From: Branchiostoma belcheri
Lineage: Eukaryota; Chordata; Leptocardii; Amphioxiformes; Branchiostomatidae
Assembly (NCBI RefSeq): GCF_001625305.1
Contig: NW_017804453.1
Span: 1,072,017-1,136,016, forward strand
Direction of reading: 5' to 3'
DNA length: 64,000 nucleotides
The position numbers were made by a program, and so were the translations under genes. The notes under the pieces were generated by a model that saw only the letters and a program-made list of their open reading frames with translations, was not told the origin of the DNA and searched no databases. Shown in pieces: positions 47,576-60,047 of the stretch; the stretch's first letter is position 1; the number at the start of each line of letters is the position of its first letter.

Positions 47576-47743
47576 TGTCACATTCAGTCGTACAATCGCA
47601 AAGTGCGATTCTTAGAATAGTCCTGCAAAATTCAGCTGCCTTGCAAACTTCAGTTCAGCTGCCTCGACGGTTGGCTCTGTCACAGCCTGCTTGAAAATTA
47701 AACATTAAAATCGTACACTGCGACCTACGACGAATGTGACCGG
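47576..47743 (-). mobile_element. CGGTCACAT inverted-repeat element, minus copy
   Basis: It starts GTGTCACATTCAGTCGTACA, contains CGACGGTTGGCTCTGTCACA and GCCTGCTTGAAAATTAAAC, and ends CCTACGACGAATGTGACCGG. The right inverted repeat is excellent. Confidence 0.8.
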
Positions 47744-48965
47744 GTCGTAATGGTGTTCTTATGTACACAGAAAGGAAATACAAGTACATTTACATTAGCC
47801 TGTGGTGACACTCCACACGTTGTGGCCCCTTGTACTAACAAGTGTGATGGATAAGATCTGCCGTTATCCCGTCCTTACTTACGGAACTTGCTGCGTCAGC
47901 AGACGTTTAAGCGGCCCGCTAACCGCTCACTAAGCTCGGAGCTGGGGAATAATTTGTCGTCGGAATTAGTGGCGCGGCGGTGGGATCCGAGTTTCACGGT
48001 TCTCGTCATCAGTCACGCTTATATACAGCAATCTACCAACGGGTGCTGATGAAACAATCAATGATCATCTTCTCTACCTGCCGCTATATTCCGTTATAAA
48101 AGAATGCTTAATTAAATGAACTGTGCACTTTATCAAGTTGCTGTTCATAGTACATGAACATAACGTCTAATAACAATATACCAGGTGTCACCACAAAAAA
48201 CGGTAATAATATCTACGACCTGTCTATGTCAGAGTTAAAGGCACATGCACAAGATTTAAAGATACTTATGAAATTATAATTTTCTCTCTTCAATTCCCTG
48301 TAGTAATTACGCTATGTGACGGTGACTGTGACAAACAAGCAATAAATTGCCTCTCGTCATAAAACTACAATATCGACTGTCACACGCTTTTTGTTCCATG
48401 AATAATGATACGGAGATAGACGGGCGGTAATATCGTTTTCTTCTTAGGCGTGCACACCGGCGATGCATATCGGTACCCCACGGTTTATCATCACTCCGCG
48501 TTTGTTATATCCAGCTTAGACGGTATGGTTGGTAATCTTTATAATCATCGTGTATGAATTATGAAAACTCAATTCTGTATTACTGAGAAAAAAAGCAAGA
48601 AGGGCAACTAACTATGTAGAAAGGTGTCATGGGTAAAAGCTGTAGATGGGCACAGATACATACACGTGTGGAGCAGACTTAACTTTAACATTCAGTGTGT
48701 AACAGTGGGGACGACAGGCACAATACAACATAAAGCAATAGAATTATCATAACTAGAATATGCCAAGAATTTTTCATGCCTTACGTTTTCCAAGAACTTC
48801 TTTCTCTAGGAAGTCTGTAATTTTATGGCATTTACTTGAATTAAATTTTGTGGGATTAGCATTTCTGAATAGAAATCAGACTCTCAAAGTTTGAGATTAT
48901 GGTCACTTCTCAGAGTATTAATTCAATAAAGAAAGTGGAAAATGACAAATGGAAGATACGTGTCT
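47744..48965. other. no gene recognised
   Basis: Nothing coding is seen between two copies of the inverted-repeat element. Confidence 0.3.
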
Positions 48966-49182
48966 CGATCACATTTATCGTTGACGTTGGTCTTCGTACG
49001 ATTTTGATGCCCCGTAGAATTTCCAATTGCAAAGAGGCTGGGAAAAACTAAGCGCCGAAAAGGATCTAAGACAACCTTTTCCGTCAGAAGAGAGCTGAAT
49101 GTTGTACGACAAATGCTCGGCTATCCAAAGAATGCCCTTTACTTTTGTGATCGCACGACGATTGGCCGGCGTGTGTGACCGG
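48966..49182 (+). mobile_element. CGGTCACAT inverted-repeat element, plus copy
   Basis: It starts CGATCACATTTATCG, continues TTCGTACGATTTTGATGCC, CGTAGAATTTCCAA, GCCGAAAAGGATCTAAGACA, CTGAATGTTGTACGACAAAT and CGGCTATCCAAAGAATG, and ends GTGTGTGACCGG. Nearly full length. Confidence 0.8.
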
Positions 49183-49570
49183 TCGCGGCTGCTGTGTCTG
49201 TGTTCGCCGGCTGTGTGTAAACAAATCCCCACCGACGGCTCCGTACTAAGTCATTAGTCTATCGTTTTCCCCACTAGGCACGCTCATAACGACCGGAGTA
49301 TGTCCAACCTTCTATTTGTGGCTCTGTCTGCTGTCAGCCAAATAATTTGCCTCTGTTCTGGGATTGATGTATTTGCACATTTATTGCCGTGCTGCTATCT
49401 TGTGCGCGCCCTCAGAAGCGTGCTGCCATCATCAGTCATCCTTAACAATAGGAGATGAATACACTTACCGCTAATATGCACGTTTCAATGGAAAACTTCC
49501 AACACGGATAGCAAGGCTAGCTACAGGGCCTGGTACCATTAGTCGCATGATTTTTATTTCTTAGGATTTT
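49183..49570. other. no gene recognised
   Basis: A short interval with no coding or repeat signal. Confidence 0.3.
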
Positions 49571-49605
49571 AAAGCAGGCTGTGACTGAACCAACCGCCGA
49601 CAAGA
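49571..49605 (+). mobile_element. fragment of the CGGTCACAT element
   Basis: AAAGCAGGCTGTGACTGAAC followed by CAACCGCCGACAAGAT matches the inner left part of the element. Both ends are missing. Confidence 0.6.
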
Positions 49606-50407
49606 TAATATAGTACATTATATAGTATAATATAGTACTTTTACAGTAACGTGGGGCTAGTCGTGGATTATAGCATATTTTCTAATAACAAAGGAATCCT
49701 GCATGTATTTACCTATTTTGCAATGTTGTTACATCTAAAGATATGATCAAATTTGAAAAGATATGATCAAATCTAATGGCATCAAATTGTATTTAAGCAA
49801 TAAGATGTGCACAACTCCACACAGTATATGTATTCATATCTCTATACACTATGGTACACTGTTACGCAGGTGTAAATACTGTTATTGTCCGGCCGAGTAT
49901 TTTGTATCAATAGTCTGTTATGGATGTTATCAGAGTTGGGATTAACTTTCCAAGTTGTACACTGGTGGCAAATATAACAGCGGTGGACCACACAAAACGT
50001 TGTAGCATGCAGTTGTAACATCACAACTGTACAGTACCAGCCTTTGGTTGTATATCATACATCTATTGTATGTTTAGTTGTATATCATAAATCTATTGTT
50101 TTCACTGTGCACCATTTGAATCATGCAGCGATATGAATAAAACAAAAATCGCACATCATTGTACAGATCGTTGATACACCATGGAAACGACCTGGAAATA
50201 AAGTTTTTTTAGCGATGTATATTATTTCATCTTGCTGATTATTGCATCAGTTGCATAAAGGGCAAGTAAATGGCGTCACAGCAAACCGGTTCATGACATT
50301 CATTTTACCAAATGGAATCATTAGCATTTTTCATATCGTCCGCAGTTCATTTGTTATGCCAGTAGCTATGTACAGAGGAGTGTCAATTGTAAAGTTAGCT
50401 AACGGCG
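49606..50407. other. no gene; short tandem duplication
   Basis: AT-rich. A 30-bp unit (GTTGTATATCAT-n-ATCTATTGT) is duplicated at 50047-50099, and a 17-bp unit (AAAGATATGATCAAAT) at 49737-49773. Confidence 0.5.
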
Positions 50408-50622
50408 CCGTCACAGTCGACATAGGTCGTCGTACGATTTTGATGTCGTAGAATTTTCAAACAGGCTTTGGCAGAAGCCATTAACGACCTTAAGTTAAAT
50501 TGGTCTAAGGCGCAGTCTAGATCTTTTCCGTAAAAGGACAGCTTGGTTTTACAAAACACCTGCACGACTCTCCCAACAACAGTTGCGATGTTGCGACGCG
50601 ATCGTACGACGTATGTAGCCAG
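50408..50622 (+). mobile_element. CGGTCACAT inverted-repeat element, plus copy
   Basis: It starts CCGTCACAGTCGACATAGGT, then CGTCGTACGATTTTGATGTC, GTAGAATTTTCAAACAGGC, TTTACAAAACACCTGCACGA, and ends GATCGTACGACGTATGTAGC. Confidence 0.75.
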
Positions 50623-53600
50623 GCTGGCTGCAAAGGAAACAGCCTAGTTCAACAAAACTAGACATTTCCCACAATTGTGGCCTCCGTAACAGGGTTTATT
50701 GTTGATTACCTTTTAACTACCGCAAAGGGTATGTATACTCGTACATGTGTAGATGACTAGGACTGATTTGTTTCAACCTAGAATAAAACTATCTACACAG
50801 AGAGCGACAATTCTTCTTCACTCAGTCCTGATTCACCTGGGAACAAAAAGAGTTTCGGAGATTCCTATTGATGTCTACATTCATCCCATGTTAATTTTAC
50901 TCTGCCACATAAGATACAGCTCATCTATAATATCAACTGACATTGTTTCTCTTATTTCGTGCATGTGAAATATGTAAGGTCGTAATGGTTAACCTTTCCG
51001 TAAGAGATTTCACTAACAAGTATGAGTCATTATCCCATCCAGTCATTTTTGTCTAGACAGAAATTCACAGCGCTATCATGTTATATGCCCCGGCATTGAC
51101 GATAATAGCATTACACGCCCTGTACTGGTGGCTGCGACCGCTCAGCGACCAGGAATTTGACAGATCGCTCAACAGACTTCAGACTTCATACATAAAAATG
51201 GATATTTTCACCTTGTGTGTGTTTTGTCGTCTTTTGAATCATACATCGTGAATCATATTATTTCAATTATGAAATCAAGTTTCGGTCGTTCAACAGTCAC
51301 TCAGGGATCGCTGTCTAGTGGAACAGGAGCCTTACTGAAAAAGGATCCTTTCTTCATTCTCTGAACCCACAGTAATTGTAATGGAATTGTGTTCATCTTT
51401 TCCAGACATCACTGTTGCAGGGTGAGTTATATTCTCATCTGTTGGGTAATTGGAGGAAGAGAAAATGTAACCAGAATGCACGGGTGTTATATCCGATGAT
51501 TTAACGCTATTTGGGTCGAGTGATCACACGCTTGAGGTGAGATACGACAGACTTTACGTGAAAAACAGTTGGCGGGGACACGCATCGACAGGCTGAAGGG
51601 CACAAGTGTGGAATCAGGCAAAGAAGGTACAGAATCAGACAAATGGTTGTATTTACTTCCAGGACGGAAGTATTGTTTTAGGTGGCGCTGGTTTAAGGTG
51701 AGTTTATTTGTATGTTTGTGTTCTATAGACATTGCATGAGACCACATGGCAGAAGAAATCTCATTAATCAATCCCCTCCACAGTTCCAATAAATTCACGA
51801 AAACAGAAAACACTTCCCAGAGGTCTAAAATTCTTGTTTGGTATAGAATTGTGCCTGCCTCACCGCGAAAATTTTTAGCTCATAAGTATTACGAACTCTT
51901 CTCGCAAACTTCTTAGCAATCTATGTTGATAACATCGTTATTGAAAGAGCGTCAATTAGGCTCTGCATTGAAGCACGTAAGCAAGCTGCTGAGACAAAGG
52001 ATTTCATTACTAAACAACTGTGAAACCGACGTAAGTGGTTAGTGGTGACAAATATGTCTTTCAAGCCTTCGTCTTATATTGTTTGTTCGACTCGATCAGA
52101 TCTTAAAGAGAACGCGTGCGCTCGGAAAAAGGATGTGACACTCGGGATGAGAAAGCCTTGCTTGTTTTCCTATCCACTGATCTTAATTAGGAAGCATATA
52201 ATCAAGCAGCCGCTGATAAAACAATTAGGCAACACACGATATGAAACGATGCTCCAATGAACAGACGCGGTTCGGAATTATCTTGCAGCGGGTAATAATC
52301 ACTGATAGCTATCAACAAGCTTCACAGAAAACCACTGATCCTTGGTATCACCCCGTCTGTATATGGGATGATGTTTGGCAAGAAATTACCCTTAATGGGA
52401 GAGAATAAGAAGTACAGTAACACGCCATATAACTTCGTTTCCCTTCCAATCTTCTTAAACTCAATATTGAAAGATACTAATTACAAAATCGATAGGGTAG
52501 GGTAGTGTGTGTAACAACTCTATGCGCCGTGTTGCGCGCAGAAATTAATATATTTTGTTTGGTATTCAAACTAATTAAGTAAACCTCCACACGGAGAGTA
52601 TAGATATGTATATCATTTCTTTGTCAGATGTCTGTCCTTGGTGCTGAAACTGATAAAACTATTCTTTGGTGTCTGTCCTTGGTGCTGAAATGGGTTCTTA
52701 TTGGGTAAACGCTAATTCAACGAAAGCCAAATTTCTTTCAACTTATCTGTTGAAATACCAGATGAATGTTTTAGTCTTCAGTGAATAATAAACACAAGCA
52801 TGGAGGCATGTGCATGGCTCTTGCTTGAAAATACGAGAGCTCAGATAACACATCGGAAGACACACTGGGTTTTGTGGATATCTTCCGTCTTACAAAATCT
52901 AGACCGGTGGTGTATATTGGACATTTTTTAAGAAAGGTGCGCAGAAACTTTAAAGAAAGTCTTTCACTACCTTTAGATATGTGTATATTTATGTACAAGA
53001 AAAGTTTTTTTGGGTAGTATATACATAAATTAAAGAAAAACTTCTCAAGTTCCGCAAAGACGGATAAGGAGGTTTATAAAGCTCGTCGGCTTGACAGACG
53101 AGGAGCTTATTTTCTAACACTGCCTTCTAATGCCGATACTAAATACCATCCAGTACTCATTATACAGGTCTTATCTTCCGGGAGTTTGCCGCCGGTAGGA
53201 ATCCAATCTTGACAAAGTGTGTTTAGTGATCAGGATCAACCGTCGCTTTGTCACCGCGACTAAAAACGCGTCGGTGGATAAACATCACGTGGCAGACGTG
53301 GAGCCGGCATATCAACGTCGATCTCAACATCCTCACCCGTCCCAACAATGACACCCTTGTCTCTATCTATCGCTTCGCGTGACGAGCCGCTATCAGTTTC
53401 CGGACGTAAATGCCAATCTGACGATCAATCTTATTTAGAAGAGTTTTTGTTAACGTTGACACGTTGATTGGATTGTAAACCTATGTGTCAACCACATCAA
53501 AGTGGCGCTGATTCAATTAGAAAACTCGCAGCGCTTATGAAGCACAGTAAGTCGCTGATTGAGATAGATGTAGAGATATGTTTCAGCGCTTGTATGTTAA

Positions 53601-56600
53601 TGCTCCGTCAAACGCTTTGGGAAATAAGACCAGCTATGGTGCCTATGGATGATAATTAGGATTCTGACAAACAGAAACTGTGTGATACACAATGTTCAAG
53701 AGCGAGTGGAGCCATTAAACAAGATGGTTAGGAAAATGATGAAATGTATAGTGCGAATTTTATATACAGATAGATACAAGTATATGTACCTACACATGTT
53801 AAGGTTGGAATACTGCACAGGCATCATTTTGTAGACTCTGGTTGGAAGCTATCATGAACGACAAAATTTCTATTCGACAATACTTCAGAAACCTTCTGTG
53901 TGATATCTTTGTATCTACACAACAGTTTTCCATTCGCTAACAGAAGAGTTCATACACAGTAAAATGAAGCTTTCTCATATAAAATAACCATCACTAACGT
54001 CACCCAATGTCTTTTGTACATCACACAACTCACATAGTATTCCCTGTTAGAAAGAGGTTTGTGCGTACTGGCGACATATTATGACTGGTGATCAAAGTCA
54101 ACAGTTTTCATGAATGTTTTTCAGTCGTAATGCTATGGTATCAATCTGTAACGAAGGATGCAAGTGCTGTCGAGTTTTCCAGTACCCAAATGTACGGTTC
54201 ACAACTCTATATTTGTAATTCAGATACCACCATTAAACAGTTGCCATTGTAGATGTTGTAACATACCACATATGTTACATGTTACACATACCTTATATCG
54301 CTATAGCTAGAACTATGATCTGTACTTAGCTTGTAAGAGCACAAACGCGCAACAAAGGTAGCCATTAAGTGACCTGTTACGATATACATCCAATTTCTAC
54401 CGCTTGGACAAAAAAAGTTGCGCCAATTGCAATCACGTTGTGCTTATACAACCCTAGATCTGTTAGAAAAGAGTTGAAATGTTCAGACATCTCCAATCTT
54501 CAAACGTTCCTCTTCAGTCTTATTTGGGCAGAATGGACAATACCTATGGCCAAGGGGAAATTTAAAATACCTTCGTTTTTTTTACGTTCAGTTTATGACT
54601 GCAGATCACATTTGTGTACATGCCACTAGTCCTAGTTTGAGAGAGACACTGGAGGGCTTTTTATTGACAGAAGTATCAAAGTCATTCGCAGTGATCATTG
54701 ATAACTTCAGGGGGTGCACAGATGCGCATTACCTTTTCACCTGAAGTTGGTGTCATCGTATCGTATCTGGATTAAAACTATTATGCTAACCCAAGACGAC
54801 GTAACTTTCAAGGCGTACTTTTTTTTGCTGTCACAAAGTCTAATGGCCAACAAACATGTGTAATGCATGAAACCACACAAGCTCTTTACTGCATAATGTG
54901 ATCCTGGCAAATTTTTACCCAGTGTACCCCAGCTGTCTTATTTGCTATCGTAGCGAGACATCCGCGTATGACACAGCATTGTCTTCAGGGCATTTCCTGA
55001 ACGAGGGTACGACTTTTGTCTCCCCACTCTGACAAAGGTTAATACATAAGGTCAGCCTCCCCATTTCCCAGTCAACTCCCTGCAGCAACAAGCCGTGAAT
55101 TAACGCAGGGGTGAGGGAGGAAAGAAGGATTTGGCGGTAAGGCCGACCAATATGTGTCATGTGTGAGCGGCAGATATGCCACCCAGCCCCGCCTGAGGGG
55201 GTACTTACCGCGCCGCGTCAGGTGCACACCGCGCGGGGAGACTAACCAACTGGAAAGGTTTACAAACTCCACATGTTTCGACTTGCCCCCCAATCCCTCA
55301 GAGTCAAACTTAGGAGGATCACGGAAGGCTCTGAACGCTAAAAGTCCTATGCACGATGCAAAGGATTTCAATATATAATGTCGTAGATCCTGCGGTTATC
55401 CCCGGACGACACATATGGCATTGTAGTTGTACGTGGCCAACTGTCGCAGCTTCCCACAGAACTTTGTGTCCATATTCTACATCACAACATGTGGGTGATT
55501 CGAAGTTCTGACAAATTTTTTTGTGGCAAACCACAGATTTAGCATGTCAATCTATAGGATCGCGAATACATAAAACTTGGAGCTTGTAATGATCTTATCT
55601 TAAGTGTGTCTTCTCTACAAATCTGTCTGTACCACAGTAATGGCTTTTTGTCTTGAGTACTTTTAACCCTGACTGTTGGTGACGACAGTAAAGATCTCCT
55701 CAAGGTTAGAAGGGTGGAACTTTGGGGGTAGGGGGTGGTGTCTTGCAAATTCAAAGTTGTTTTTAAATCCATCAATTTCTTTTAACTACTATTTAGATCA
55801 TTAGATGGTACAGTTCAGTGGTAGTCAACCAACAAGTCACTCGTAATTATATGGTCCAAAATCCTCATGGAGACTCAGAAAGGCGAACTGCAGAATGCTA
55901 TTTGATCTATTTAATTAAAATAAAAAATTGTAAAATCATCTTCAAACAGTGCTTCTGATGCGTCCTTCTCAAACCATCTCAGAACTAAAGATTCTCTCAA
56001 ACAAAACAGCAGTTTCACGGGGAATTTCTGACGTGTTTCTTCTGCTATTGTTTTGCATATCAAGCTCTAATATCTCTGCAGAGTTAATCATGACAAAAAC
56101 AATGTAAAAAAATCAACCACTTTAAAAGCTAGAACAAAGCAGCCTCGAGACATTCCCGTCGTCGCAGCCGTCTGCGATTCTGGATCCATTTGCGCGGGAA
56201 ATAGATGTATTCCCATCAGATAAATCGCAGTATCAACACCGCCATTAGCCGCGGCGTGATGTTGTGTTAGCCCGGCTTCCACGCCCGACAACTCGCCGGG
56301 GACATCGCCCACACAACCGGCACCTCTTCATCACAGATTACCCTACACTTATCCACACCACAAATCGCTCGACTGACTCTTATCGCCCCCACTCTAGCGC
56401 CCATATATTTCCATCTTTTGTATTTGCCTGGAACCATTGGACGTGCATCTCGCCCGTCTGATAGCGCGGGAACAGCCGGCGACGTTGCCTCAGCACCCGG
56501 CGTCGTTGTCATTCGTCGGAATTCCCCGATGTGGTGACACCTGGTGACCCGCGCGCAAATTTCATTCCGCGCCCATAATCAGCATTACTCCGCCAATTCC

Positions 56601-57845
56601 TCGGTGGCTACCTCCCCGCTATGATTAGATGTTACGGTTTCAGGTACACCGCCGCTAAGTGAGTCGCCTGTACGTACAGTGCGTCTCAGAGAAGGATATC
56701 TTCTTTCGCGGGTCGGTGTGCGAGTGTCTGCTGGTCTATCTGATTTTTCAGTGTGCGGTGATGGAAATGGTTTCAGCTCACACTGATATGATATAGGATG
56801 TGAGGTGTAATATTTTCAATAATTCATCACTGAAATGCAGTCCGCCGCAAGGCAACACCACAGATTCAGTTAGCACGATTATATTTGGCAACATGAGATG
56901 GTAACAAGAAGAAAGAAAAAGACGTTGTAAAATCCGGACGCTGAAGTAGACAGGACATATCAAGGTGTAGCTCGTGTAAAGTTTGAGCAGTGGACCGGCA
57001 ATTGTTGACGAAGCACAAAGTGCACCAATTAGAGAGGTAAGGTGGAAAGGGACGTTTGTCTGTGACAGGAAGAAAGAAATCGCGCAAAGACACCGGAAAC
57101 AATACATCTGTATTCACAGAATATTGAATAAGTAAATATAGCAGTTAAGCCACTGGATCCTTCATAGATGGTGTATTGCTGTTTAAAATCACAGTTCAGA
57201 GCTTCAGGTACGTGTAATTACATTTACGATTTCTAGGTCTGCTGCATATACAAAAGTATGTCTTTAGCAACCAGGAAATATAGGATAGGATAGGTCCTCA
57301 TCCTATTCTTTTAGTGTGATCCGGTCTCCTGCAGAGCAAACTTAATGGACCAGTTGCTCTGTAAGAAACACCGCAGCCAGCACTCTAAGGGGATGACCTC
57401 TCACGATAAAATTAATTTCATACCTTGCCGGCAACTTTCCCGCCATGTTATCACACAGCCCGTACCGCCGGCCAACCGTGGCCACACGGACCTGCAGGTA
57501 GATGGCATATTTCATGGTTGCCATAGCGACGTCACCCTGGGGACGAGAGAGAGTGCTGCTAGCATACGATCGTCTGATACGTTTCTCAACTTTGGTGAGG
57601 AGGATGGAAGGGGAAATGAGCTGCAGGAATGCAGGAGGGGACAGAACTTGACGGATGGCTGGCGGGGACGCATGGGGCAGATAGTGTTGCATGTGCATAA
57701 ATGTTTCAATGAGTAATAAAGTCAGTACTTGTGGTGTCACATGGAGAATAAAAACGTCACAAAAGAAAACAAGAAATCGACGATTTCAGACTTCTGAAAA
57801 GTGTTTTGGATTCTTGTGTTTCTTATGATCTTATGATCATCGGAA
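50623..57845. other. gene-poor DNA
   Basis: No gene is recognised. A 21-bp unit (TGTCTGTCCTTGGTGCTGAA...) is repeated at 52629 and 52670, 41 bp apart. A fragment related to the ~310-bp repeat end (CTTCCAGGACGGAAGTATTG) lies near 51657-51676. At about 55200 the minus strand reads GGCGCGGTAAGTACC, a perfect-looking splice donor behind an open frame with no known domain. GC-rich patches occur at 55.1-55.3, 56.2-56.6 and 57.4-57.6 kb. Confidence 0.3.
52629..52690 (+). repeat. 21-bp unit duplicated at 41-bp spacing
   Basis: GTCTGTCCTTGGTGCTGAAA occurs identically at 52630-52649 and 52671-52690. Confidence 0.85.
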
Positions 57846-58155
57846 AATACCCGATTTAATCACATCATAGAATGGTTTACTACTGATACGACTGTGTGAC
57901 GTAATTACTCCGTCGTAATTACTCCGGCGTTTCACCGGTGTTTCATACCATGATTACACACTTCACATTCCTGGCAACCTCATACCGCATTCTACCACAC
58001 ATGGCATAAGTCAGAACTCACAACTTTGTCAATCAACTGAAACCCAATCTCCGCCAACTCACTTCCAATCCTCGCTTCTTAGGACAAGATGAATGCAAAC
58101 TCCCCTAAACTACTGCTGCCCAAAACCATACTTTTGTCCCGGAAGTAATAAACGA
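57846..58155 (+). repeat. ~310-bp dispersed repeat, copy 2
   Basis: Same block order as 15926-16235, in the same orientation, 42 kb away. It contains a local tandem duplication (GTAATTACTCCG twice, at about 57901-57926) not present in copy 1. Confidence 0.75.
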
Positions 58156-59814
58156 AGGACATTTAAAGTCCACTGATGTGCATTGACATGTGCCCTTGAT
58201 TATTGCGGGAAAGTCAAGTCTGTCAGTACATTGATTGGTTTAATGAAATCGTCTGTCTCTCCCCTGTACTTCTGGCGATGGCCGTACACCACGTTACGAC
58301 CAATCACTCCCCGTATGATCAGACAGATTACAAATATTGACTTGAACGTACCGAATATACGATGAAATAACCGCTCGTTTGAAAAGATATACGATCTATT
58401 TTATCGAAGCGTCGATGCCTGCTGCGGCCGTTACATTCGTCATGGGGACAAATACAGCGGTGTTCATTTCTATGTAAAACTGACAATCGATAAACTTTGA
58501 TCACTTCGTCTATACCAAAAGTACATTTCAAGGTTCTATTTTCATTAGGTCAATGGATGGTCAACAGTCGGTTTGTAAAACGTACAGTAAAACACAAACG
58601 TATAAGTACTCCATAAATGGGATAGCATTTGATCCCATAAGAACGGCTCTGTAGCCCATACGTTGAGTGGGTATACAGTATAGGGCAACTTGCTGGAACG
58701 TGCTGGAGGATGGAATAGAGAACCCCAAAATATATTTCCTTACCCTTGTGCATGAGAAGGCATTGTTGACTCACGTTTACGTGTTAAGAATTGACGTCGA
58801 AACTCATTTAATTTTTCTTTGGCCCAGTTAACGATCACTCTTTCTTTAACAAAGCTTAATCAATGACGTTTTCCACCAGTATCATTGCACGACTCGAAAA
58901 TTGGAAGATTTTAGACTTCCAGAAATTATTTTGGGCTTTCGTGAATTTATTGCAACATTCAAATGCTCATGCGATCTCCGGCTTCCATATGTCGACTCCC
59001 GGCTAGATTCACCCCATTTCCTGGGTATGATCTTTTGACCTGTCATTCCATGCCAAGCTTCCCTCCACCCACAATGTACGTGCTGTCAACCAACGAGCAC
59101 TGTCCGGAAAAACATACACACAAATCCCGCTCAGCCACCCAAAACAATACCACAAGAGACAGCCATCACACCAGAACGGTTGGAATTCCCCCTAGGCATG
59201 GAGAGAAGAAATAATCAGCCCCATTAATTATCCAGGATGGAATACACAAAATAATTTTAATTATTATACAAGACTGTAAAGCAGTGGAAAAATAGTCCTT
59301 ATTTTGGAACAAAACATTTTTGGTAAAGAAATGCAAAAAAAAGTCCCGATAAACGTTATTGAATGTTCACAGCCTAAAACTCCATTTAAGCCATTAGCGC
59401 CATTTCTAGAGGCCATCTACTCGTACACCCTCACTCAGTGTTCCGATATGACCTCCACAGGTATTGAAAGCAATCGGATCTGCCTAAATTGTAATCGTTT
59501 CGATAAAGGGGCCTGCCATAACATTCAAGCTGACCTTGTCGAGTCTTTGAAGACGTTTGGAAGGCACTTCAACGAGATTGGTTTCTAAGGGAATGTTGGA
59601 AATTGTTAGGCGAGAATCGTCCGCCTGTGCTTAGATCATAATCCCCGGTTTTATCATACAAATCCCAAACTCCATTCTCGCTGTGGCAGGGTTGTTTGTC
59701 AAATAAATCAGGCGTGGACTTCCTTGTCTTCTTGGCTTGGTCCGTGAGTAATTGAGAAACAAGCCCAGATTTGTGGTTTTCGCCGTGGTTTGGTTTGTAC
59801 TACGTGTTAGGGAG
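58156..59814. other. no gene recognised
   Basis: Nothing coding is recognised. A featureless open frame at 59304-59588 lacks an ATG start. Confidence 0.3.
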
Positions 59815-60047
59815 TAGCCTGGTATCCAGTCTATCGCGGATTGGACGCGATCAGTCGGGGCAGTAGGATCCTATGAGCTCTCCGGAGGGCGCACTCGGAG
59901 CTTTCAAATTCCCTTGAAATAGACTTCTGTTGTGTAAAACTTCCACCAACCACCGAGTGCCCAGTTGAGCCGGGCGGTGGAGAGCTTCTACAGGCGAAGG
60001 GAGCACCCCCCCTCCTACCGTCCACGATAGGCTCGATCACCAGGCTA
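59815..60047. mobile_element. 233-bp element with ~27-bp terminal inverted repeats (second MITE type)
   Basis: The left end, TAGCCTGGTATCCAGTCTAT then CGCGGA, pairs with the right end, TCCACGATAGGCTCGATCAC then CAGGCTA, read in reverse complement, with few mismatches. GTTAGG flanks both sides (59806-59811 and 60048-60053), with three extra bases on the left, and could be a target-site duplication. There is no transposase inside. Confidence 0.7.

Noticed and set aside
55072..55371. Minus-strand open frame with a perfect-looking splice donor near 55200
   Set aside because: No domain, no acceptor or partner exon found; a single donor match is expected by chance in 64 kb.
57345..57716. Overlapping open frames on both strands in a GC-rich patch
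   Set aside because: Neither strand shows a family match; long frames on both strands are typical of GC-rich non-coding DNA.
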